DNA from: Phoronis australis
Lineage: Eukaryota > Phoronida > Phoronidae
Assembly (NCBI GenBank): GCA_002633005.1
Contig: NMRA01000118.1
Location: forward strand, 186,707 to 250,706
DNA: 64,000 nucleotides
Direction of reading: 5' to 3'
Both the position numbers and the translations under genes were made by a program. Position 1 is the stretch's first letter. The number at the start of each line of letters is the position of its first letter. Below the pieces are notes generated by a model. That model was not told the origin of the DNA. It saw nothing but the letters and a program-made list of their open reading frames with translations, and made no database searches. Positions 12,355 through 23,623 of this stretch are shown in pieces.

Positions 12355-13383
12355 TTAACAATTTAAGAAAGTTTTATTTGATTTCGACTTAATATACGTG
12401 AATGGTACACTCAGGGTGTTGATGTTAAACAAGTTTTCAAAAGATAACTGGTATTTCTCACACATGGACAGAATCTCCTCATGGATGGTTTCCCCCTAGA
12501 CCGTAAGCAAAAAGTGGAACCGGATGCAGGAAACTTGACTGAACATTCCCTTGACTGTCTAGATATCTGAAATAAATAATATAGATATAGAACCATTTCA
12601 TTTACCGGTAGCTTGAGGCCTAGAGCATTTAAAGGGGTACTTTCGTGATTTTGAAATCCTGATTAGCAAAGAATACTGAATTAGACGGAGGGGCCACAGT
12701 CGTATAGCAAGTTATCCTCAATTTAACGTGCCAAAAAACCAACTGACAGATGTTTCAGTTTTGTTCAAGGCTTTATTTAAGCACTGATTTTAATTTGTCC
12801 AGACACTGTTATAGGATCCACTTCGAAGGAAAGCTCTATATGAGTGCTTACTTAAATAACACAAAGAGCCAGCTGACCTGATACACTCACATCTGTTACT
12901 AATTTAAGTGCCCTTTGCGGCTCGAGGATCAATGACTCAACAAGGACATGTCCACAGATTTCAACCATTTCATCAATAATATGCTCGCTGGTATAGCTGT
13001 TGTCGGAGGATGTCTAAAATTGTAATATGAAGTACTTCTCAAGAATGTAACAAACTGTTAACATCAGAAAAAATTTTCAATAATTCACTTTTAGGTAAAA
13101 CGTAAAATGTTATTCAATTATGGGAGCAAATGTCTTAACTTGGTCATTCTTGTGATAAGAGTGTACTTCACTTTAATGCTTGTAAGTACTTACAGCTGTA
13201 GTCATCTAAGAGCTCTAGCACAGCTTTTTAGTTAGTATGATGAACCATTAGATAATGCATAACGAGAAAACATACTTCCAGGGTGAAGTGCTCAGGGTAT
13301 TGGTTGTATTTAAAATATGACAAGTTACAATGTTTGTAAAAACATAGCCCACCTTGTCAATGTCAGCATTTTCACTGGGAACA
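12355..13383 (-). CDS. Three exons of an unidentified gene (3' end)
   Basis: Reading right to left: exon 13353-13383 (VPSENADIDK), exon 12891-13013 (41 codons, starts TSSDNSYTSE, ends RALKLVTD) and final exon 12355-12495 (starts GETIHEEILS, ends NKTFLNC, stop TAA). Acceptors are gtgtttcag, caattttag and cttacggtctag; donors are aag/gtgggc and gat/gtgagt. Junctions between the three are phase 0, and the joined frame is open and hydrophilic-helical. I do not recognise the family. An alternative final exon starts at a better acceptor (about 12579) and uses another frame, so the last exon is the least certain. Upstream exons should lie to the right but were not placed. Confidence 0.5.
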
Positions 13384-13489
13384 CTGAAACACTAAAATAA
13401 ATGGAAAAATCATTGTGTTATTTTTAATTCTAGAATCCAAAATTCTCAAAACAAAGCTCTGTAAGTTGCTCCTCGTGGGGACATATATA

Positions 13490-13840
13490 TATATATACTA
13501 AGAGAACTATACAGATCCGGGGCATTTTTATATATGAGACCTTTACTGTGGGGTTGCAAAAAATTGTGGGGTATATATAATGCCCCACAATTTCAGACCT
13601 ATCAGAAAATGTTATTTGGTATGCACAGTGTCTCCACGTGTATTCTCTCAACAACTTGGTTTCATAAGGACATCCTATATATAACTCTGATCAGGCCCTC
13701 CCAAAAGATGTCACTGTTAATGAGTGCCCTGCTCCAGACAGCCATATGTGACCTACATTGGTGCAGTGTTATGTAATGCCCATTAACTTAGTTGACCTTC
13801 CACTGTAACAAGCCTCTGAGGTTTTGATTTTAGTGTTNAC
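13490..13840 (+). repeat. Dispersed repeat, forward copy
   Basis: The text from ctaagagaactatacagatc to gcctctgaggttttgatttt is present as the reverse complement at 18281-18640. Shared blocks include acctttactgtggggttgca and gatcaggccctccc. Short ORFs over it are not conserved. Class unknown. Confidence 0.85.
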
Positions 13841-13844
13841 CTTG

Positions 13845-14110
13845 TTCAGGGGCATATATATAATATATAGCCCGCAACTATATATGCCCCATTGGGTATA
13901 TGCCCCGGAACAATATATATATATATATATATATCCCACAATTATATATACCTCACTAGGTATACACCCCAGTACAATATATAGCCCGCAAGTATGTGTG
14001 TCCCATTGGGCATTATGTATACAATATATACCCCGCAACTTTATATATCCCATTAGATATATGGCCCCAGTATTTTATATATCCCGGATTTCCACCTAAT
14101 ATACAAGCCC
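13845..14110. repeat. AT-rich minisatellite
   Basis: About four irregular units of roughly 50-60 bases, each combining a run of TATA with gcccgcaa(c/g)tatatatg and ccccattgggtatatgcccc. It contains a (TA)n tract near 13914-13934. Open frames on both strands (all Tyr/Ile) are artefacts. Confidence 0.8.
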
Positions 14111-14801
14111 CGCAACTTTCATGTCGCACTCGGTTAATGTTTTTATGTGCCAAAATACACTCTTCCAAAGGCCACTGGAATAACGTGTATGCGTCCACAA
14201 CAGATTTTACCATTTTCAAACTTAAAAATGTATGATTCTTTTATTTGTTTGTAATTCTGAAACGTGAGCAGATGACACTACCTCTGTCAGGCTCTACGGT
14301 GTATGTTGATGCATTCGATAAAAATACTCTGCTATAAAAACGTTGAAACAATTGTGAATGACATTCTTGCTTAATTCGCCAATAAAAACTCTCACAGATG
14401 AAAACTTAACCATTTATTGATCTGGCACATAGTGAATTATAAATACCCAAATTATCTTTAAAATTAAATGATGGGCACCAAAAATATAGGATACATGTAC
14501 ATCCATAGAAACAATGTTTGTGTTGTACTGTACATGTACATGTACTAACAGTTTCATCCTGCACATCATACGGATCTTAGCAGGCTTCCAGTCACCACAA
14601 TTTCAGACTCCCACCATCTTAGTAACACTTAAGACTACAAATGTAATTAAAGAAAATGTGATAATTTTAGCTTAAATCGTGCTTGCTTTCTTCATACAAC
14701 ATGCTTGTACATAGTGATTACCATTCTCAATAACTGAAAGCAGTTATTTTAAAGATGTTTAAACTGCTAAATCTGCAGAGCAATTTGTCTGTATTGTCTA
14801 A

Positions 14802-15071
14802 TTAACAAAACTCAGGTTCTGAAACGCTGTGGTTGAACTGATGATGGTGATGATGAAGACCGTAGGGAACGGAGGTGGCAATATGTAACTTAAGACAAAA
14901 AATATAATAATGAGCAGATCCTGTTAACTTTGCTGTGCCCTTAATAAAAGTCCTCTGATCACCACTTTTAGCATCACTAACACATCCCGATGACTCTTTT
15001 TTCACCTCCATGGACATTGTCGTATTGTCACTTTCAGCATCATTGCATAGCTTGGTCAATTTTCCTTTAAC
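14802..15071 (-). CDS. Possible terminal exon, function unknown
   Basis: An open frame of 89 codons follows a possible acceptor (agctctag, ending at 15072) and stops at 14802. It begins VKGKLTKLCNDAESDN and contains MSMEVKKESSGCVSD and a five-His run. The first half has the composition of a soluble protein; the rest is less convincing. It might belong to the same minus-strand gene as the exons at 12355-13383, but its own stop codon makes that possible only through alternative splicing. Confidence 0.25.
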   Translation of the reverse strand, partial: VKGKLTKLCNDAESDNTTMSMEVKKESSGCVSDAKSGDQRTFIKGTAKLTGSAHYYIFCLKLHIATSVPYGLHHHHHQFNHSVSEPEFC

Positions 15072-16314
15072 CTAGAGCTTTCCAGACTCCATATTAGTGA
15101 CAGTTAATCAGTGTATCACCTGAAAATAAAAGTGAAGTTTTTTAACATACATTTTGCTATGATAAAAGTTCGAAGATTATGCAGGATTTAGTATTTCGTA
15201 TTACATGCATTGTAAAAACTGTCATAAAACAGTTTTTGTTATTTTTAGGGATTTACAGGAATTTTCTGTATATTTTATTAAACTTAGGCCGGATAGGTAT
15301 CTACTTAGTTTCAAGATGTTTTTGCATTTTTTTACAATTTTCTTAGTTTAGAACTTTAATCATTTGACTGGTATCCTTGTACACATTGCAAAAGCTGTGA
15401 GGTACATGTATGATCCTACATTCTTACCAAAATATACTATCTTACACAAACAATAATATAACGTTAACAATTATAATAACAATAATACTTTTGTGATTTC
15501 TTTGTAGTTAAAATCTGTTAGGTGTGTCCCCTTTTAGCATTCCTACAGGTCGATAGTCCAACGGGGAGTTAGTCGGAAAGACGTTTAAGGAGCAATAGCC
15601 TTTTGGGCTTCTGAATTAAGTTGTGTTGTTTTTCTTATAGGTTTGTGGTCTCAAGACCTAAGGACCTTTTTTCTAGAGAGTGTTAACCCGAAAAATGTTT
15701 CCTTTGTTTGTTTGCGAAAATTTGACTTTGCTAAAAAGGATACTAAACCGTGTTTTGATGATTTCAAGCAATCCTGTTCATGTCATTTGCTAATGCATTA
15801 TTGGCGTCAATCTTGAAAGAGCTGGAATTAACTAAAAACTCATACACCTGTCTCGCATTTTGGTCTTTGGTGACTGGTCTTTTCCCGCAGTTGCCGTGTA
15901 ATTCTCTAAAGCGTAGGCGCACTTGTCAGTTTAGCAAACTTTCAAAATAGTTTCAAATTTTTCCAAACTTTTCAGAGTAGTCAAGAGTTAAAGGCCATTA
16001 TTTTGTTCCAGAAAACTGGAGATTAAATTCTATTTTATATATTAATAAGTCAAAACCAGGTTTGGCATCCTTTTAATTTTCTGAAGTGTCTGTAGGTGGA
16101 AGAGCTATGGGTTTGATTGGTCAACTGAACATTACATTTTGAAATAAACCTGATTACAGGCCCGTAGGAAGGCAAAAATTATTGGGGGGCACAAACCCTT
16201 TCGACGTCGCCAAATAACTCCCCCATCGCCACCACCTCCGCTACCTCCCCTCACTCTCGCACACGTCCTTCCGATGCGACCGTATTTGTACCGAATCTCT
16301 CACGTGGGTAGGCA

Positions 16315-16467
16315 CAGTGGCGGATTTAGGGGACCAAGAGGCCATGACCCTCCGAAAATTCTTCCAGATTCCATTTGTCAGTTTGGAGGTGCCAATTTCG
16401 GACTGGCAAAACCCTTGCTAATACTCTGCCCTGCCGCCCCTCCCAACTCAAAATCCTGGATCCAGCC
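16315..16467 (+). mobile_element. Short MITE-like element
   Basis: Begins cagtggcggatttagggg and ends near aatcctggatccagcca. The internal text agattccatttgtcagtttg is shared with the copies at 2894 and 30062. No clean target duplication is visible. Confidence 0.7.
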
Positions 16468-16979
16468 ATTAAGACTGAGTTGTGTAACCGTGAACCAACA
16501 CGAAAAGTAAGAATGGGCCAAGTACACTGACCGGTAGCGAGGAGCTGCCTCAAGTAGCTATAGCTGAGATCTACCAGTGTGAAAATACGAAATTTTCGAT
16601 GAACTAAAGCTAGGTGCTGGTCACCACAACTATGATTCACCGGCCGTTTTGCGCTCGTTCTAAGGTCAAGATTTATTTTGTTGTGATCCAGTTTTGGAAA
16701 AAACTTTATTTGATTATGGTCATTCCTTGAAAGAGTTTTTTTGAAAAGGTGAGGCACCGAAGTCCCTGGTGTAGTGTCTTTGGGACTGTTTTAAAATCCC
16801 AAGTTGAAACACGACCGGTAGTTCAGTTGTTGTTATCTGTCATCATTTTCTTCTCAAGTAATATACAGTTTCGAGAAAAAAAATAAAGCGAAAGTTGTCT
16901 CCGTTAACCCTAGCCAGAGCGGGGCCTCTAGAAAAATATAGTTTTGCATTCGCAAACTTGACTTATTGAAGTTAAACAT

Positions 16980-17243
16980 CTAGTAAATCAGTACGCTCCG
17001 CAAAAGCTTCGCTTTGCAAATTTTCTCGATTATTCGAAATACATGTTTGCGTTTAGACGACCTGTGATGCAAAACCGAAGACCATAACGACAGTGTCCTG
17101 CCAGAGTCCTCAAAAGGTAACCCATGCACTGATGCAGGTTTGTTTAATGTTCTTTTGAATTTTCTCTCATATCCGTTTTTCACAGTCTTTCTTTTCTCGA
17201 CTGTCCCCGGCACCACGCCTATGTCGGTTGCCACGGCACTGGA
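16980..17243 (-). CDS. Possible exon, function unknown
   Basis: After an acceptor (tttttcatgcctgttag) the frame reads SSAVATDIGVVPGTVEKRK and stays open for 87 codons, rich in Lys and Arg. There is no ATG at the start of the frame, so it would be an internal exon; the donor is unclear. No family resemblance. Confidence 0.25.
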   Translation of the reverse strand, partial: SSAVATDIGVVPGTVEKRKTVKNGYERKFKRTLNKPASVHGLPFEDSGRTLSLWSSVLHHRSSKRKHVFRIIEKICKAKLLRSVLIY

Positions 17244-17249
17244 CTAACA

Positions 17250-18280
17250 GGCATGAAAAAGTGTAAGGTAACTATATCGCCATGACCACGATTGATGGGT
17301 GGCAGGGCTAGAATGGCAAGAAAAAATTCCCGAAAGAACCCTGCATTTTCAAAACAAAGTCTTTAACATTTGCATTCATAATAATTCTTAATTTTGCTTA
17401 AATGTACTAAAACAGCAGTTTTCTATAAGCTCTGATGGAGTGTCATCACCCAACTCACTTTCAGACTAAAAGTCTTTCGAACTAAAATTCCTTTGGTTTG
17501 GAGACTATCAAAGGTGCTTCGGAATACAGGATCGACCAACCCCATCTCAGCACATCTCGTACACATCACAAAACAATAAAGAAATAATAGCTGAACAGGT
17601 ATTACAGTATCCTTGGCATCACCAAGAAATAATTTTGAATTAAAATAGACATTGCATGGTAAAATTTGAAAAACGAGTAATTTTAGTTACATGAAATACC
17701 TTCCAGACGATCTATCAGAAAAGTTCCTGGCTATTTTAGGAGAACTAAACACCTTGTGACGAAAACGGCATCTCCTCATTTCCGATACAGGGATTCCATC
17801 TTAGAAAGCCTTTTGTAGCGTTCCAGTCCACAAAATGGACGAATTTCGTAGGAAAATCGCAACTGAGAGGGCACCCATTTGCAAGGAATTCTCTCAGAAA
17901 AGGCACCATATCGCAGTGAATCTGGAAAATCTTACTAAGTGCAATTATTCTCAGCATAGTAATCTTAACTCTCTGGAGTTTTATAGTAAAAGGAATTCTT
18001 CAGCTCATAATAAAGGGGTGGTTAGATTTTGAAATGTTTTTAGGAGGGACAGATGCGAGTATTTGGCCGCATCTTCTGCATTAGAAATAGTTTTTAGGAC
18101 TCTGCCAGATGCATGTCAGCCATCCCTTATGCCAACTTTTTCCAATAACTTCAATAATTAAAATATTAAGAAATTTGAAAGACTTACCATTGACTTAGAT
18201 CTTGAACGTACCATCTTCTACACAAACATACTCGCTTCAGATAAAAAAGAGGGAAAACTTGTCTCCACTCCAACTCTAAA
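17250..18280. other. No confident gene; possible trace of LINE ORF at 17835
   Basis: A short plus-strand frame from 17835 (MDEFRRKIATERAPICKEFS) has the charged helical look of the linker between endonuclease and reverse transcriptase in L1-like elements. It is too short to assign. Confidence 0.3.
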
Positions 18281-18640
18281 ACACTAAAATCAAAACCTCA
18301 GAGGCTTTTTACAGTGGATGGTCAATTAACTTAATATCCTGTATGGCCATTACATAACACTAGTACCAATGTAGGTCACATATGGCAGTCCGGAGCAGGG
18401 CACTCATAATAACAGTGACATTTTTTGGGAGAGCCTGATCAGAGTTATATATAGGATGTCCTTATGAAACCAAGTTGTTGAGAAAATACACGTGGAGAAA
18501 CTGTGCATGTCAAATAACAGTTTCTGATAGGTCTAAAATTGAGGGGCATTATGTATACCCCACAATTTTTTGCAACCCCACAGTAAAGGTCTCGTATATA
18601 AAAATTCCCAGATCTGTATAGTTCTCTTAGGATACATATA
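18281..18640 (-). repeat. Dispersed repeat, inverted copy
   Basis: Reverse complement of 13490-13840, from aaaatcaaaacctcagaggc to gtatagttctcttag. Ends next to a TA/CA microsatellite, as the other copy ends next to TA-rich repeats. Confidence 0.85.
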
Positions 18641-18659
18641 TACATATACACACACACAC

Positions 18660-18707
<48 letters not shown>

Positions 18708-18727
18708 ATATGTATATGTATATATGC
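18632..18727. repeat. (TA)n/(CA)n microsatellite
   Basis: Alternating TA and CA/TG dinucleotides in a roughly symmetric arrangement (cacaca, tatata, tgtgtg). Confidence 0.95.
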
Positions 18728-19766
18728 ATTCTATGGCAATGAGAAACAACGAACACATGTGCACGGAAACACTGATATATACGGCAGGTCTAAGTGTTAA
18801 AGAATCCTCTTCTGCTACAGCAGCCTCCCGTTTAGCCGAGTAACGCTAGGACCTCGCTAAACAGCCAGAATTCGCGAGATTACGTGAGATATTGACGTGC
18901 ATTTTAAATAAGAACACGTGACTTTGGCTAGATTTTAGCTAGGTCCTAGCGTTTGTCCTAGCGTTAGTGAAAGCAGTGCTAAAACAGTGCTAAAATTCAA
19001 GTATCCACGATATGACGTACATAGAACGAAAGCATATTTGAGCCTTTTTAGACGTGATAAACTATTTCGTATAATGACATAGTTGACATAGTCTTACTCA
19101 ATGTAAATCAGTCGGATCACGGATCAGCGTTAGCCGACATTGCAGACGATTTATCATCCATTCCATGCAGATGACTGAGACTGGTTTCCATTTGGTATCG
19201 TCATGCTACTGCTAGGTATGGTTCATTAAGCCGTTGTATGTTTCATACAACTTAATTCACATTGTTGTACAATCTCGTCTGTAAACACCGACGCAATAAA
19301 ATGAATAAAACTTACCTTACCATTTCTCCATCCACTTCATAATCGTACTTGGCGCCTCACCAGTTTAGAAAACCAGTGTCAAGGTCGTTGCCTGTTCCCC
19401 GAAGGTATTCAGTTGCTGTCCATTGTCGGATAACCAGGCAGGGGCGAATGTCGGTCACTAAGCAAACTCGAGTACGAAAGGAGGTAAAATGATTATGATT
19501 AACGGGGGGAGGGGGAGTGAATTCAAGTCCGATTTTAAATAATTATTATTCCCGTTCGATCAACAAAAGTTGAAAGTAGCCGTGTGACTTGTGCGTATTC
19601 ATTATTACAAGCGATTATTTTACTAGCAATTTTTCGCCGTCGCGATTAGGTGTGTGGCGGTCAATTTGGGCAGAAATATGATAAGAAAGGGGCGTGGTGG
19701 GTCACCCTAATATTTACACAAGGGGGAAGCAGTTGATAATATGTTTGTGAAAATAATATTCACCTA

Positions 19767-19872
19767 GGTTTAAATAATTTCCATCCAAGTGAAAATAGTT
19801 TCCACCTAGGTTGAAATAATTTCCACCTGGGTGAAAATAATTTCCACCTGGGTTGAATTATTTCCACCAATG
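19767..19872. repeat. Minisatellite, about 21 bp, five units
   Basis: The core aataatttccacctgggt(t)gaa recurs five times with small changes. Reading frames over it show a repeating RWKLF pattern on the minus strand, a by-product of the repeat. Confidence 0.85.
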
Positions 19873-19879
19873 TGGAAAA

Positions 19880-22370
19880 GGAAAAATTAGAAATAATTAA
19901 ACTAAAATAGCTATGATACTTTCGGGCCACCGTATTTGCATTAGTTGCCACGTATTTTGAAATACTTACCATAAGCATTTCCTCTTGGTAATTGACTTAA
20001 GCAAATCTATTGTATTAGCTGTACGCATATTCAAAACAGAAGGTAATCTGATACTTACGGCTAGAATAGTGAAATAATGTTGAAATATTTCTAAGGCGAC
20101 CAGCTGTCTTGTTCATCTGCACTATAAAGCGTTGTCGTCTGGAAGAGTCCATGTCTTTGCTGATCAGGTGGATGTATATCCTCGGGAGTTGGAACCGGCC
20201 ACCGTCGAGCTATTTGTGTGGATTATCTCAAACCAATTTGGTTCTGAATTAGAGTCTTAAACTCTTACGTTAGAACCGGGCTTTCAGTGTCCTGCTAGAC
20301 GAGCGCCCAAAACACGCTACAGGTGACTGCTCCACCGTGACCATAGCCGCGAGTAACAGAACTTATTTTTATGTGTGAACTATGACCCCAGACAAGTTTT
20401 CATCAAGGGCCTATTTGTTGTTAAAACACTATTTCTACGTTTGTTTATATGAGTTACCTTGCAACCATTTTTTGATTATCGAAAATTTTAACTGGTTTTG
20501 ATAGATGTTAAAATAAATAATGCTACCGACTATACTTAAGTAAGGGTCAACTCTCGTTGTGTTAATGCTTGTATTAATGAGCTTAACAAGCTTGCAATTG
20601 AAAGAACCGTCAATGCAAGCGTTCTGCATTTTGTGCCTGAACCTGCTATCCCGGTATCTTACGGATGTTGCAGGATGAGTATACGCAACTGGGTACATAC
20701 CCAGTCAGCAGCTCAGAGTGGGCATCACTTAACTCCTGCAGAGAGACCAAGGAGAATTTTCCCAACGTGATCGAACCAAAAGGTTCAAAAAGCCTTCAGA
20801 GTCTAGATAGATTCAAATTTTGACGGGCCACTGCAACCTAGCCCGACACAGACACATTACTGGGCATGTGGGGAGCCCTGTGTGTCCTGAGTGTGGTACT
20901 GCCACCCGTTTGTGAGGTGGGGCAATTTGGGCTCGAACATCTTGCCCCGTGCCAATTATATCTCTAAACGCGAAATTGGGGCAATGCGGAAAGGGTCATC
21001 TCGACTGCGCTTGTGCAATGACCTACATAGGGCTTTCTGTCTCTGCAACTCCCTCTATTCAAAACCTGCGCATGCGCATTCCACTCCCCAGCGAACAATT
21101 TCCGTCTTGAAACAATTAATGAAATTGCGAATGAAAACAGCCACTTGACACCGATCAAGTTGCTCCGTGTCAGTTGCGCTGGATCAAAAGTTGGTGTTTA
21201 AACGGGACTGTTGTCTGCTTCAAACTTGACTGCCATGATGATCGATGCCCAGTTTATCTTGGCTGCCTCCTCAAGTTTCAGTAGAATGTCATGCTTCATT
21301 CTTATTGCAACAATAACGACATCCATTACAACATACCAGTTAACAGATGCGTGGTGCCACCTATTTAGTTATGCCATTCATAGTCCTTTAAAATCGTATC
21401 ACTCGTTTGTTATCAGCTAGCTATACCTGCTAGTAAAATCCGTTCAATCATGTCTACTTCGGCGCCCAATTTTGCCCAAAATGGGGGTGCATGTCATAAA
21501 AAGAGAAATAATTGATGAAAATTCTTAAAAAGCCAAATTTTTCTACATCTCAACAAACCAAACTCATGAGGTAAGTCTCAAAAATCTATGACTTTGGGTA
21601 TAGACGGTTGGTGTTTATATGGAGTCACTCTTAACTATTTTATCAAAGCCGACTATTTCCAGAAGAATTTCACCCAAACCAATGCACGTTCATTTTTATT
21701 TCCATTGACAGTGGCCAGTTGCATGAAACGTCCCAAATAGGTACTCAGCTAAGTTCCCTAAATCTACTGCGTAGTTGTGCCGTTAGGTTCTTATTACTAA
21801 GTCAATTTTTTACTTTGCTACAAATCGAGAGTGAATTGTACGTTGAATTCTCAATATTGTTGAAAATAAGTAAAGATCTCTTCATGCAATCCCCCTTTAA
21901 TTTCTAAGTACTAAGTCCCTATTTATTTTGGTTGAACTGAGGGTTCAGTTTTTAGTAAATGTCATTGATAAAAGAGGAGGTCATAATAAAGATAAAATTG
22001 TAGAAAAAGTATTACATCTGTAAGTAAAAAACACAGAACGCAAAAGATTTAGGGTTCTTAGTTGAGTCCCTATTTGAGATTTTTCACGCACAGTATCGGA
22101 CACATTCCCACGGTACAATAATAGCTTACAAGCTTATATAACTTTAGCATCCAAAATTTCTCTGTATAACCTCGTTCGTCTAAAGTTTTCAAAGCGTGAA
22201 AATGTATTTAACAATGTAACTTTTACAATTTACCATCAGGTGAATGAAATTAAATCAAGGTTAGAAATCGCCAAAGCACACGCGGTACGTACAGTATTTG
22301 AAACCAGTATTTGACCAGTGTTACACGAATACCTAAGTATACAGAGGAAACCTGCAACATTCACTCAAAA
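19880..22370. other. No gene recognised; isolated NRF-1 palindrome at 21067
   Basis: The perfect 12-bp palindrome TGCGCATGCGCA lies at 21067-21078 in a locally GC-richer stretch (20870-21180), which could be a promoter. No exon could be tied to it. The rest shows nothing I can name. Confidence 0.35.
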
Positions 22371-22414
22371 CTGCACCATCAGAGCAGGCTCTTTCCACTC
22401 CAAGAACCATTTTC

Positions 22415-23310
22415 TAAAAGACGCACTTTTTCAATCATATCGTACTCCTTAAATCCCCAGATTTCAGAACCGTAAAACAGTGGCGGGTGTAACAGTTTGT
22501 CGATTAATTCAAAAGGAAGTTGCATTAGAATATTTCTGCATCGCTGGCGAAGCCTGTTAATGGCAGTTTTAGATTTACTTCCTTGTCTAGCAAGATTTGT
22601 TATCGCTTTAGTCCAAGCCAATCTGGGAGTAATCATGAGTCCCAAATACTTGTAGTGGCTAATCACTTCCACCTGATCCTTACCAAAGAACCATTTTTCA
22701 TAAAAATTTCGAAATGTACCTCCATTTTTAAATACAATAACTTTTATTTTTTAAGGTTTACTGACATACCCCCACACCCTACAGTAGCTATTTACGCAAT
22801 TCAACGATCTCTACAGATTCACTGAAGTAGTCGCTCATAACACCATATCGTCTGCATACAGTAATGAATGAATATCTGATATCTAATCTGTCACAAATTC
22901 TCCTGATAAATTAGGCGCTTTAACATTGTCCAAATAATAAGAAAGGACTTTTTATACGACCCTGCCGTGTCCCTATTCTACAATGGAAATAGTGGAACCT
23001 TATGATGTTTTTACGCAAGTAGGCAATTTGCTGTACATTGACTCTAAGATTTTAATCAAATGTCTGTGTATGTTACGTTTTAACAGGCTTATAAATGATA
23101 ACGTATGAGGATTTTTATCAAAGGCTTTAGAAAAATCAACGAACGCACGATAAAAGCGATCTCCTGCCCTACTAATGTATTTCTGACACGTGGCGTACAA
23201 GGCAAATATTTGGTCTCGGGTCTCAAATCCTTTTCGAAACCCTGCCTGGCAGCGATAATGGGTATTTGTTTGTCAAAGTATGTAACGTTGGAAATACATT
23301 TTATTTAAGC
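22415..23310 (-). pseudogene. LINE reverse transcriptase, inverted 5' piece
   Basis: On the minus strand, a frame near 23200-23000 carries AFVDFSKAFD, the reverse-transcriptase motif with catalytic Asp. Further on, at 22672-22400, comes EVISHYKYLGLMITP, followed by PPLFYGSEIWGF, the post-RT block of L1-like elements. Frameshifts and stops break the sequence between them. The fragment ends near EIWGFKEYDMIEKV at about 22430. It abuts, head to head, a plus-strand piece of the same kind of element at 23325. Confidence 0.8.
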
Positions 23311-23324
23311 ACGAGTTTTTAACT

Positions 23325-23618
23325 GAGCCGTATGTAAAGATTAATTTATCTCGTTCCGAGCGATCTCTTCTGGCTCAGCTTAGAGCAGGAAATCTTCCAT
23401 TGCACTTGGAAACGGCCGTTATGTAAACACTCCTGTAAGTGAAAGACTTTGCTTGTGTTGTGATTCTGGTTCTGTGGAGGATGAGCTACATTTTGTGTTT
23501 GATTGTTCTCTTAATAACTCACGGAGGTCTATTCTGTTTAATAGTGTTTCCCGAGCTTTGCAGATTTCAGTAGATTAGATACGTTAAAACTGCTATTTCA
23601 GTATTTCCCTGGGCAATT
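23325..23618 (+). pseudogene. LINE C-terminal zinc-knuckle region, sense piece
   Basis: The plus strand reads SRSERSLLAQLRAGNLPLHL and then, after frameshifts, CLCCDSGSVEDELHFVFDC. This is the Cys-x2-Cys...His-x4-Cys knuckle found after the RT domain in L1/Tx1-type LINEs. The piece is cut at 23619-23623 by the element at 23624-24613 and resumes at 24614. Confidence 0.75.
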
Positions 23619-23623
23619 TGCCA

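Noticed and set aside
13769-14219. Long open frames on both strands rich in Tyr, Ile and Pro
   Set aside because: They are translations of a TA-rich minisatellite; the periodic peptide follows the DNA repeat.
16326-16757. 143-codon minus-strand ORF
   Set aside because: Its 3' third lies in the MITE at 16315-16467, and the remainder resembles no protein family; probably a chance frame.
18445-18800. ORFs of 76-103 codons with YIYIYI runs
   Set aside because: They cross a TA/CA microsatellite and have no other support.
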